NCBI GenBank assembly: GCA_031283515.1
Contig: JAITBS010000062.1
Location: 1 to 30,168, forward strand
Direction: 5' to 3'
From: Planctomycetaceae bacterium
GTDB lineage: Bacteria > Planctomycetota > Planctomycetia > Pirellulales > Thermoguttaceae
Length of the DNA stretch: 30,168 nt
In this document: one piece after another, positions 7,456 to 15,452 of the stretch
How positions within the stretch are numbered: position 1 is the stretch's first letter
Layout: every line of letters starts with the position of its first letter
The notes under the pieces: model-generated
Databases searched by the model: none
What the model was told of the DNA's origin: nothing
What the model saw: only the letters and a program-made list of their open reading frames with translations
Program-made: the position numbers and the translations under genes

Positions 7456-9567
7456 ATGACTTCAGAAGATTTACAAAAACAGATTCAGGAACTTCAAAAA
7501 GAAAATACGAAACTCACACGGCAAATCGTACGTTTACAGACGGCATTAGACCGTAATAAAGTAGCAGCATCATCAATGGCGAATATTTCAACGATACAAG
7601 CGTTGGAAAAACGGAAACAAGAACAATATATGCAATTGCTTCTGGAAAACAGCCTCAATATTATTCTGTTACTGGATAGAGAGGGGCATATTGAATATTG
7701 CACAAAAAAATTTCTGGTACAAGCGAACATTCCTTATTTTACAGCGATCAGGGGAAAACATTTTCGGGAAGTGTTCTATCAATTTGCCGATAAGTTATGG
7801 GTGGACGATTGGGAATCTCAATTGTCCACTGTTACAAAATCGCAGGGTTCATTGGAATGTGAAGTCAGTCTCGACATCGACAAAAAAGGATATCGGCGTT
7901 ACAAACTCCAATTTGTTTCTATACGTTATTCTGAGATTAGTTTTGAAGGTTCGATTATGGTGTTGAATGACATCACGGAAATTCGCCAGATGCAGGAAAA
8001 AGCGGAACAGGCAAAAAATGAAGCCGAACAAGCGAATCTGGCAAAAAGCACTTTTCTTTCCAATATGTCGCACGAAATCCGAACACCAATGACTGCCATT
8101 ATCGGAATGACCACCATTGCCATCTCCTCCGACGACAATGAAAAAAAAATGTATTGTCTTTCTAAAATTGAGGAAGCATCGACGCATTTACTTGGTGTTA
8201 TCAATGATATTTTGGACATGTCCAAGATCGAAGCGAACAAATTTGAATTATCGTTTGTGGATTGTCATTTGGAGAAGATTCTGCAACGGGTTGCGAATAT
8301 TGTTAGTTTCCGAGTTGAGGAACGTCATCAGGAATTGGTAGCGCGTGTGGACCCGTATTTGCCGGCGATTATTGAAACAGACGAGCAGCGTCTTTCGCAA
8401 GTTTTGACCAATCTTCTTGCCAATGCGATTAAATTTACACCGGAAGGCGGTTTAATTCGTTTGAACACGGAACTTTTAGGGGAACAAGACAATCTATGTG
8501 AGATCAAGTTTGAAGTAACTGATACAGGAATTGGTATTGCACCGGAACAGTTATCGCGGTTATTCAATTCTTTTGTTCAGGCGGACAAGAGTACTTTCCG
8601 TAAATTCGGCGGAACAGGACTGGGATTGGTGATTTCGAAAAAGATTGTTGAGATGATGGGAGGAAAAATCTGGGTCAATTCCGAACCCAATAAAGGTTCA
8701 ACATTTACGTTCACAATTCAAGCAAAACGAAAAAGTAACGAAAACGCCAGTTATTTACGGCCCGGTGTTGCTCTTGATAATCTTCGTTTATTGGTGGTGG
8801 ACGATTCACCCGAAGTTTTGGAATATTTTTCGCTTCTTACAGAAAAACTCCATATTTGTTGTGATGTAGCGACTTCGGGCAAGGAAGCGTATCAATTGAT
8901 CAATACGAATGGTAGTTACGATATTTATTTTGTTGACTGGAAGATGCCGGAGATGGACGGTATTGAACTGACACGCCAAATTAAGAAGCGGGGAACTGAT
9001 CCGTCGGTCATTGTGATGATTTCGGCAACGGAATGGAGTCTTATTGAGACGGAGGCACGAGCGGCGGGAGTTGATCGTTTTTTGCAGAAACCGGTGTTTG
9101 CTTCAATGATTGTCAATTGTCTGAACGCTTATCTTGGTGTTAAGGAGAGTGTTGATCAAAAACAGGCGAGTCACGAAGGTATTTTTGAGGGCAAACGGAT
9201 TTTGCTTGCGGAAGATGTGAAGATTAACCGTGAAATTGTCAAAGCTCAATTGGCAATTACCAAAGTGGAGATTGATTGTGCGGAAAATGGTTTGGAAACA
9301 TTGACAAAATTTGCAGCATTTCCGGATCAATATGACATGATTTTTATGGACATGCAGATGCCGGAAATGGATGGAGTGGATGCAACTCGGGCGATTCGTG
9401 CGTTGGACGTACCCCAAGCCAAAACAATTCCTATTGTAGCGATGACGGCTAATGTTTTCCGTGAAGATATTGAAAGATGTATTGCGGTTGGTATGAATGA
9501 TCACATTGGTAAACCGCTTGATTTTACGATTGTCATGGAAAAAATGAAGAAGTATATTTTTGTTTGA
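7456..9567 (+). CDS. Cytoplasmic hybrid histidine kinase with two receiver domains
   Basis: A 703-residue kinase without membrane segments. Order: coiled coil (1-40), PAS-like sensor (about 55-170), second coiled coil (175-200), HisKA with FLSNMSHEIRTPM and phospho-acceptor His206, then the ATPase domain with N-box NLLANAIKFTPEGG, DTGIGI and GGTGLGL. Receiver 1 (from about 448) has LLVVDDS and acceptor Asp494 in VDWKMPEMDG. Receiver 2 (from about 580) has ILLAEDVKINR and Asp632 in MDMQMPEMDG, and ends with the KPLD lysine loop. There is no HPt or DNA-binding output domain, so another protein must complete the relay. The cytoplasmic PAS and the FIST gene upstream suggest an internal signal. 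Two active-looking receivers in series imply branching or a phosphate sink (inference). Confidence 0.93.
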   Translation: MTSEDLQKQIQELQKENTKLTRQIVRLQTALDRNKVAASSMANISTIQALEKRKQEQYMQLLLENSLNIILLLDREGHIEYCTKKFLVQANIPYFTAIRGKHFREVFYQFADKLWVDDWESQLSTVTKSQGSLECEVSLDIDKKGYRRYKLQFVSIRYSEISFEGSIMVLNDITEIRQMQEKAEQAKNEAEQANLAKSTFLSNMSHEIRTPMTAIIGMTTIAISSDDNEKKMYCLSKIEEASTHLLGVINDILDMSKIEANKFELSFVDCHLEKILQRVANIVSFRVEERHQELVARVDPYLPAIIETDEQRLSQVLTNLLANAIKFTPEGGLIRLNTELLGEQDNLCEIKFEVTDTGIGIAPEQLSRLFNSFVQADKSTFRKFGGTGLGLVISKKIVEMMGGKIWVNSEPNKGSTFTFTIQAKRKSNENASYLRPGVALDNLRLLVVDDSPEVLEYFSLLTEKLHICCDVATSGKEAYQLINTNGSYDIYFVDWKMPEMDGIELTRQIKKRGTDPSVIVMISATEWSLIETEARAAGVDRFLQKPVFASMIVNCLNAYLGVKESVDQKQASHEGIFEGKRILLAEDVKINREIVKAQLAITKVEIDCAENGLETLTKFAAFPDQYDMIFMDMQMPEMDGVDATRAIRALDVPQAKTIPIVAMTANVFREDIERCIAVGMNDHIGKPLDFTIVMEKMKKYIFV

Positions 9568-9621
9568 GACGCAGTTACAAAATTCCAGCGAATAATTAGT
9601 CCGGTTTTATTTTTAGGTTCT

Positions 9622-10974
9622 ATGATCAAAGACCTCACACAAGGCAGTCCGATAAAATTAATTGTTCTTTTTACGATTCCTTTGCTTATTGGGAATCTTT
9701 TCCAGCAATTCTACAATATTGCGGACACATTTATTGTTGGTCGGACGATTGGGATGAATGCTTTAGCGGCGGTTGGTTGTACGGGTTGCCTGATGTTTTT
9801 GGTGATTGGTTACATTTTTGGTTTTACTTCTGGTACGGCGATTATTACGGCTCAACGGTTTGGAGCTGGGGACATGGCTGGGGTACGCCGAAGTTTTGTG
9901 GTCAATCTCATACTTGGTGCGTTTATGGCGATCATTTTGACGATTATTGGTGTGATATTTGCTCGTCCGTTGCTGAGTTTGATGCGGACGCCGCCGGAAA
10001 TTTTTGAGGATGCTTATCAATTTATTGTTATCATTTTTTATGGTTTGGCGACTTCGATGTTGTTCAATGTATTGTCCAACAGTTTACGTGCGGTTGGCAA
10101 TAGTCAGACACCGCTTTGGTTTCTGATTATTTCTAGTGTTCTGAATATTATTCTTGTTTATTGTTTTATTTGTGGTTTAAAAATGGGGGTGCAAGGTGCG
10201 GCGTTGGCAACTGTATTGGCACAACTTGTTTCTGGTTTACTTTGCTTGCCGTATATTTTGAAAAAGGGTTCTGTGTTTCAATTAACAAAAAGCGATTGGC
10301 AATTTGATTATGGTGAATTATGGGAACATCTCAGGATTGGTTTACCGATGGGTTTTCAACTTTCGATTATTGCGATTGGGGTTGTTGTACTGCAATTTGC
10401 GTTGAACAAACTGGGAGCGGTTCCTGTGGCGGCGTTTACTGCGGCGCAACGAATTGACATGGTTGCGGTGTTGCCGCTCATGTCATTTGGGATAACGATG
10501 GCGACATTTACGGCTCAAAATTACGGAGCTCAAAAAATTGGACGAATCCGTAATGGTGTTTTTCAATGTGTTGTCATATCTGTTTCGTATAGTATTCTGA
10601 TTGGATTGATTTTAATTTTTTACGGTGATTATTTTTCGGAGTTTTTTATCACGGCGAATCCCAATGCGGTTATGTTATCGCACAAATATTTGATAGTCAA
10701 TGGCAGTATGTATTTTATTCTATCGCTTTTATTTATTTTCCGTTATTCGCTTCAGGGGTTGGGAAAAAACGTGGTTCCGACGCTTGCTGGAATAATGGAA
10801 TTGGTAATGCGTATTTTTGCGGCATTAATTTTGACGCATTACTGGGGTTATTTGGGGGCGTGTATTGCGAACCCACTGGCGTGGTTTGGAGCTTGTGTTC
10901 CTCTTGTGGTTGCTTTTATTATTTCGATAAGGCAATTAACCCATGATGCTGCTGTCCCGATAAAAAATAATTGA
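9622..10974 (+). CDS. MATE-family multidrug/metabolite exporter
   Basis: A 450-residue integral membrane protein with about twelve hydrophobic segments, the usual MATE length. The N-terminus LTQGSPIKLIVLFTIPLLIGNLF...NIADTFIVGR is typical of bacterial MATE (NorM/MepA/DinF-like) transporters, which export cationic drugs or metabolites across the inner membrane in exchange for Na+ or H+. The substrate cannot be read from the sequence. It starts 54 bp after the hybrid kinase on the same strand, so it may share that transcript and be the device the kinase controls (inference). The coding strand here is richer in G and T than in the first genes of the window. Confidence 0.9.
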   Translation: MIKDLTQGSPIKLIVLFTIPLLIGNLFQQFYNIADTFIVGRTIGMNALAAVGCTGCLMFLVIGYIFGFTSGTAIITAQRFGAGDMAGVRRSFVVNLILGAFMAIILTIIGVIFARPLLSLMRTPPEIFEDAYQFIVIIFYGLATSMLFNVLSNSLRAVGNSQTPLWFLIISSVLNIILVYCFICGLKMGVQGAALATVLAQLVSGLLCLPYILKKGSVFQLTKSDWQFDYGELWEHLRIGLPMGFQLSIIAIGVVVLQFALNKLGAVPVAAFTAAQRIDMVAVLPLMSFGITMATFTAQNYGAQKIGRIRNGVFQCVVISVSYSILIGLILIFYGDYFSEFFITANPNAVMLSHKYLIVNGSMYFILSLLFIFRYSLQGLGKNVVPTLAGIMELVMRIFAALILTHYWGYLGACIANPLAWFGACVPLVVAFIISIRQLTHDAAVPIKNN

Positions 10975-11200
10975 CAATAATAACGTAACTAAACAATAAC
11001 AAGATAATGTACAATTTGTTTACGAATAAAAAATCGAACGGTCTGGCGATAATTTTCTGAAAGATTATCCGACCTACGGTTATAGATTGATTAATTTTGT
11101 GAGTAGTTACACTATTTTTCAAGTACTCAAAGTAGAGTGAGTGATTATGGTATTATTGAAGATTGTAGCCAACGTTTGATGAACAAATTTTTTTCATCTT

Positions 11201-11767
11201 TTAAAGTACAGGAAGTATAATTCCTTTCCAATCTTTTTTTTCTGCAAGTAAAGGATGTTTTCTGTCGCGTTCCGAAACAACAGTTGCTTTGAGTTGCCAG
11301 TCAATATGCAATTGAGCATCGTCGAAACGTAAACCGTCTTCGTTTTTCGGTGAATAAAACGCTGTTACAAAATAGAGGAGTTCTGTGTCCTCGGTCAATG
11401 TTTGAAATCCATGAGCAAAACCTTCAGGAATATAAATCATTTTATTGTTTGCCGAACTCAATTCTATCGCATCCCATTGGAGAAATGTCGGCGAATCTTT
11501 TCTGATGTCAACCATACAATCCCAAATCACCCCGCGAATACATTTTACAATTTTGATTTCACAATCAGGCGGATATTGAAAATGTAACCCGCGTATTGTT
11601 CCTTTTTGTTGCGTGTAGGAAAGATTAATGTTGACAATTGGTTTTGTGAGACCGATTTCTTTCAACTCATTCGCACAAAACAACCGCGCAAACCAACCAC
11701 GTTCATCACCATGCGGTTCAAGATCAATTTTATACGTACCTTGCAATTTCAACTCTGAAAATTTCAT
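11201..11767 (-). CDS. rfbC: dTDP-4-dehydrorhamnose 3,5-epimerase
   Basis: A 188-residue cupin-fold epimerase of normal RmlC length. It epimerises C3 and C5 of dTDP-4-keto-6-deoxyglucose, the step after RfbB in dTDP-L-rhamnose synthesis. The catalytic His is in RGLHFQ (His62); YIPEGFAHGFQ follows with His119, and YFVTAFYSP holds the likely catalytic Tyr138. The start ATG follows the rhamnosidase stop by 36 bp on the same strand, so the two are probably one transcript. The 226-bp gap on its 3' side, convergent with the MATE gene, shows no clear terminator. Finding rfbC apart from rfbB, rfbA and rfbD is unusual but not rare in planctomycetes. Confidence 0.93.
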   Translation of the reverse strand: MKFSELKLQGTYKIDLEPHGDERGWFARLFCANELKEIGLTKPIVNINLSYTQQKGTIRGLHFQYPPDCEIKIVKCIRGVIWDCMVDIRKDSPTFLQWDAIELSSANNKMIYIPEGFAHGFQTLTEDTELLYFVTAFYSPKNEDGLRFDDAQLHIDWQLKATVVSERDRKHPLLAEKKDWKGIILPVL

Positions 11768-11803
11768 TGTCTATTTTTTTGGCGTGAATAGTTACATTTC
11801 CGG

Positions 11804-14314
11804 TTAATGCCAATCTGTAACTTGTCGTATTTCCGCATTTTTTGTATCGTTTTGTATTTTTACTTTGTAATCTTTGGGAACTTTCAGGGCGTAGTTGATC
11901 TGATTACCGGAACGCGTCCATTTTAACTCCACAACATCTTCACCAATTGGTATTGCCCCGCTGCAATTGTCAAGTTCAAGATCAGTAAAACGAATCGTTA
12001 TCTCTTTGTCGATATAATTAATCCGGCTAACACCAAGTACATCACAATACAAAACATGCCCAATATACGAAGCAAAACCATGATTACAACTCGCGTTATG
12101 CTGCATGTGTTCCCAAAGCGTACCCGTCTGCTCCGCCATCGAATAAAAATAATCCTGAACCTCCCGCAATAACTGACTTTGCAAACCGTAACGCGAAAGA
12201 ATATCCATACGCATATAATTGCCCATAAATGCATTGGCACGAAAAACCGCCGGATAAATAACAGTATCGTTACGCTTAGGACCAAATTCCGTAATCAATT
12301 TTTTCCAAAGTTCAGGATGCGATTCCGGTGTAACAATATTGAAGAAGAACGCATAATATTGGCACACTTCGGTGGTGTTGTTTGTTGGTGTTAATTTTCC
12401 ATCTTTACGTATGGCGTTGTCGATGAAGAAGTTACCGTTGAAAGATTGTTGGAGAATTGTTTGTTTTATTTGTTCCGCTTTTTTTGTCCAATCGGTGTTA
12501 CCGTACAAGTGGGCGGCTGCGTTCAATGCCGCACGGTAAAGCATATTCGTCGGATAATTGACGTCGTTCACGAAACTGTTGGCTCTTGACCACTCAACAA
12601 ATTTCCATCCCGCAAGTTTTTCAAGTAAACCGTCTTCATTTTCAAATGTTGCAAAATATTTCAAAAGATTTTCAATTCTTGGTTTCAATTGAATTATCAG
12701 CGAAGGATCACCGCCGCGTTGTTGGTAGTCGTCAATTTGCAGAATAAACCACAACGACCATTGCGGAATAAAATTACCATCGTTATGGTCGGCAGGATAA
12801 CACATCGGTATCATTCCTTCGGGTAAATTTTTGAAACTTTCGGGAAGAGCATAATTTTCGTAAAAATTATGCGCAACCGCCGAATAACCGGTAAATTCCT
12901 TCTCCATAATTGCCGCAAAATAACTGTCACACAACCAACCCGCTCGTTCACGCGATGGACAATCCATGAAAATATCCAATGCGTTTTGTCGTGACGATTG
13001 TTTGGCGGCGGCGAAAATAGCATTCAATTTGAAATTGTTACAGTGAAAAGTTGCCTTTTTGTTTTCAGGATACGCAAACTCGCGAAGATACACTTTTTCA
13101 ATTTGACAATCTCCGTCCAATACAATTATTTTCAAATACCTAAAAGTGTACGATTCAAAAGTTTCCAAATCATAAACTCCCGGTTCCAATTCATACACGA
13201 CTTGGTTGTTGATATCATTCTGACGTTGTTTTGTTTTGACATCACCATCTGTTACGATTTCGTCAAAATAAAAATACAATTTTGTTCGACTGTTACATGT
13301 TATTTTTGCACCGATAAAACCGGAATAATCAATCCCGAAATCGTAAATATAAAATTCATTTGTTTTCAACGGTAAAATCTTCAATTCCGTTATTGGTTTG
13401 TTGAGGAGTTCTTTTGTTTCCGTAACAACTTCCTGTATCCGTTGCGACGGGACTACTTCAAGTTCTGATTCCGTAAAACCCTTGAAGATAGGGCTTATTT
13501 GTGTCAATGACCTGTCTTTGTAGTAACTTTGAGGTAAAACGATTTTAACGGTTCCTTTGGCATAAACAGACACAGGATCAAAAATATTAAAATCGGGTAA
13601 CAATATGTTACGCGGAAGCAATTTTACTGCGGGAAATGTTGTCAGTTTTATTTTTTCGGAGGTTGTATTGTTTAGTGATTGGGGAGTGATTGTTGTTGAC
13701 GTGTGCCATTTGTTGTAATTTTCCGTCATACGATAGTATTCCGTAAACGGACGTTGAAAACTGTAACGTTCAACTTTTTGTATTCGTTCCGGTAATCTGA
13801 AAACTTCAAAATCTTTGTCGCCTGTAGCAAGTGTTATTTTGCCGTTTACATTAAGTTCTGCCAACAAAAATGAGGGTTGATCGAGAGTGTAATAGGTATT
13901 GATATTGTAACCGGCGGCTTCGGCGGCAACAATATTTTCGCCGGATTTAACAAGTTTACTAACATCGTATTCATCAACCCGAAAATATCCATGTGCTGCT
14001 CGTGCCGGTCCCGAACCGACAAATGTTCCATTGACAAACACACGGTACAAAGTTGATGCTGTGATTTTCAGTTTCACATTTTGACCGATGTTTCCTTGAA
14101 AAACACCGCGAAAACCAAGATTTAAATTCATCTCCTTCTCACGTCCTTCCGCCCACACCGGAACAGCTTTTTGGACTAATTCGGTTGTTGCTCCGGCGAT
14201 TTGTGTGTCTATTGGTAAGACGGCAAAAAATAAGAAGACAAAGAAAATTCCGATTAAAAATATTCTTTGGAATAAATTTACAGATTTGTTTTTGTTGATA
14301 CATAAATTGAACAT
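11804..14314 (-). CDS. Secreted GH78-like alpha-L-rhamnosidase
   Basis: An 836-residue protein. A basic start followed by a long hydrophobic segment (about 16-36) and AGA near 42 suggests export. N-terminal beta domains include YRVFVNGTFVGSGPARAAHG, typical of the rhamnosidase sugar-binding module. The (alpha/alpha)6 domain starts near residue 420. DCPSRERAGWLCDS contains Glu456, matching the GH78 general acid, although this motif is one residue shorter than the common DCPQRDERLGW form. GTLWEHM with Glu735 matches the second catalytic glutamate. It should hydrolyse terminal alpha-L-rhamnose from plant or microbial glycans outside the cytoplasm. The start is supported by AGGAGA (complement of 14323-14328), 8 bases upstream. 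Substrate class is inferred from family; a related deoxysugar is possible. Confidence 0.78.
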   Translation of the reverse strand: MFNLCINKNKSVNLFQRIFLIGIFFVFLFFAVLPIDTQIAGATTELVQKAVPVWAEGREKEMNLNLGFRGVFQGNIGQNVKLKITASTLYRVFVNGTFVGSGPARAAHGYFRVDEYDVSKLVKSGENIVAAEAAGYNINTYYTLDQPSFLLAELNVNGKITLATGDKDFEVFRLPERIQKVERYSFQRPFTEYYRMTENYNKWHTSTTITPQSLNNTTSEKIKLTTFPAVKLLPRNILLPDFNIFDPVSVYAKGTVKIVLPQSYYKDRSLTQISPIFKGFTESELEVVPSQRIQEVVTETKELLNKPITELKILPLKTNEFYIYDFGIDYSGFIGAKITCNSRTKLYFYFDEIVTDGDVKTKQRQNDINNQVVYELEPGVYDLETFESYTFRYLKIIVLDGDCQIEKVYLREFAYPENKKATFHCNNFKLNAIFAAAKQSSRQNALDIFMDCPSRERAGWLCDSYFAAIMEKEFTGYSAVAHNFYENYALPESFKNLPEGMIPMCYPADHNDGNFIPQWSLWFILQIDDYQQRGGDPSLIIQLKPRIENLLKYFATFENEDGLLEKLAGWKFVEWSRANSFVNDVNYPTNMLYRAALNAAAHLYGNTDWTKKAEQIKQTILQQSFNGNFFIDNAIRKDGKLTPTNNTTEVCQYYAFFFNIVTPESHPELWKKLITEFGPKRNDTVIYPAVFRANAFMGNYMRMDILSRYGLQSQLLREVQDYFYSMAEQTGTLWEHMQHNASCNHGFASYIGHVLYCDVLGVSRINYIDKEITIRFTDLELDNCSGAIPIGEDVVELKWTRSGNQINYALKVPKDYKVKIQNDTKNAEIRQVTDWH

Positions 14315-15009
14315 AAAAAACTTCTCCTGCTATTTTAGTTTTTTGTTATGGTAATTATCTGTTTTTGATATTAATTTTACACGATTAATTTCATCATTAC
14401 GTGATCAAAAATAAATGCGTGATTAAAGAACAAAACAAACCGTTACTACAATTATGGTCAGTTGAACTAACATTTATTATTGTTCCGGTTTTACCAACTG
14501 CATTAAATCAGAAACTTCATATTCGAGTAATGCTTCCGTGAACGAGATTTATAATCGGGTAAAACGAATAACCGTAACAGTCTATTTAGATTTGAAATTT
14601 ACATATACGAAAATTAAAAATATCTTCACTACATTATTTTGTCGATAAATCAAAATCGAAAACATTTTTTTACTTTTTTCAATCTTAACCGGAGCAATAC
14701 TTGGGGTCAATGGGTTGTTATATTTTTCTGAAATAAGATGAATTTTTGGTGCGATAAAAGGCGGTGGGTGAAAACACTTCGGCGAAACGTTGCCTGCCTT
14801 TGGAGTCCATTGGTAAACAAATTGACGAATAGTCCACTGATAGATTACAAACATCGCAGATACTGAATAGTTACATTTATTCAATAGAATTTTTGTTAAA
14901 ATAATATTTTTAGAAATGGTAATTAGACTTTTAACGTATCTATTCAGTCGCGTTTTTAATTTTTCTTCTTCACCCCAAAAGGGGTGTAATTTTCTTAACC
15001 GCAGGTCAA
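14315..15009. other. Gene-free stretch upstream of the rhamnosidase
   Basis: AT-rich DNA between the rhamnosidase start and the large palindrome. A minus-strand frame of 181 codons (14582-15127) runs through it and into the repeat arms. Its predicted protein is low-complexity where it crosses the repeat and has no family features, so it is judged spurious. CACCCC/GGGGTG at 14973-14988 is a small palindrome like that at 30071-30082. The rhamnosidase promoter must lie near 14340-14450 but no convincing boxes were found. Confidence 0.4.
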
Positions 15010-15168
15010 GTGAGTAGTTGATAGTTGATAGTGGATAGTGGATAGTGGAGAGTGGAGAGTGGAGAGTTCGCAGGCGGAGGAATACCGTTTCGGTTGTAAT
15101 CCGCATTGCGACACTATCCACTATCAACTATCAACTATCAACTATCAACTCCCCACTATTAACTATTC
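15010..15168. repeat. Long hairpin repeat with heptad arms, copy A
   Basis: The left arm (about 15013-15078) is a run of TAGTTGA, TAGTGGA and GAGTGGA units ending in TTCGCAGGCGGA. The right arm (15101-15168) begins CCGCATTGCGACACTATCC and continues with the complementary units TATCAAC. The spacer between is about 22 bases and contains ACCGTTTCGGT. As single strand it could form a stem of roughly 60 bp with mismatches. Related copies are at 17617-17677, 29918-29988 and 30092-30168. It has no coding capacity. Confidence 0.8.
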
Positions 15169-15180
15169 TACGTCAGTGTG

Positions 15181-15193
15181 AACGGTTACCGTT
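15181..15193. promoter_or_regulatory. Palindrome AACGGT-T-ACCGTT, possible activator site
   Basis: A perfect 13-base palindrome lies about 130 bp upstream of the -24/-12 promoter of groEL1. Sigma-54 activators usually bind dyad sites at about this distance. That the palindrome has this role is inference from position and symmetry only. Confidence 0.4.
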
Positions 15194-15308
15194 TATCAGA
15201 GATTATTAAGCCATAATTTAAAGAAGGAACTGTCAATTTGGCAGACGTTTGGTTTTTTGAAAAAGACGGATGTTCTTGATTTTATTGGAGTTATAACGAC
15301 TTGTTTTT

Positions 15309-15326
15309 TTGGCATAAAACTTGCAT
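15309..15326 (+). promoter_or_regulatory. Sigma-54-type -24/-12 promoter for groEL1
   Basis: TTGGCA (15309-15314) and TTGCAT (15321-15326) place GG (15311-15312) and GC (15323-15324) exactly ten bases apart, as required for RpoN promoters (consensus TTGGCAC-N5-TTGCW). Transcription would begin near 15336, about 117 bases before the groEL1 start. No CIRCE element (TTAGCACTC-N9-GAGTGCTAA) is present in this gap. Confidence 0.6.
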
Positions 15327-15332
15327 TTGTTA

Positions 15333-15425
15333 TCAGATAAAATTGTATGTACTGCCAGTGTGGAGGAAAATGATATGGGAATAGAATTGTCTGTTTGCCC
15401 GTATTTCTCCACCCCTGTTATCTGA
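15333..15425 (+). other. Nested stem-loop in the groEL1 leader
   Basis: TCAGATAA (15333-15340) is complementary to TTATCTGA (15418-15425). Inside it, GTGGAG (15360-15365) is complementary to CTCCAC (15407-15412), with further pairing of the neighbouring A and T bases. The structure ends 11 bases before the Shine-Dalgarno site. If transcription starts near 15336, the first two or three bases of the outer stem are lost. The nested arms suggest a folded leader that could affect translation or stability; an RNA thermometer is one possibility. Confidence 0.45.
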
Positions 15426-15452
15426 TCCCTTCAAACAAAGGAGTTACAGAAC

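Noticed and set aside
14582..15127. Minus-strand frame of 181 codons
   Set aside because: It runs through the heptad hairpin repeat, giving a low-complexity stretch of repeated LSTIHYP-like units, and has no domain, ribosome site or partner.
15010..15168. CRISPR array
   Set aside because: The repeated units are only about seven bases, without spacers, and the two halves are reverse complements; no cas genes are nearby.
15200..15452. CIRCE/HrcA operator upstream of groEL1
   Set aside because: No match to TTAGCACTC or GAGTGCTAA was found in the gap; the inverted repeats present have different sequence and spacing.
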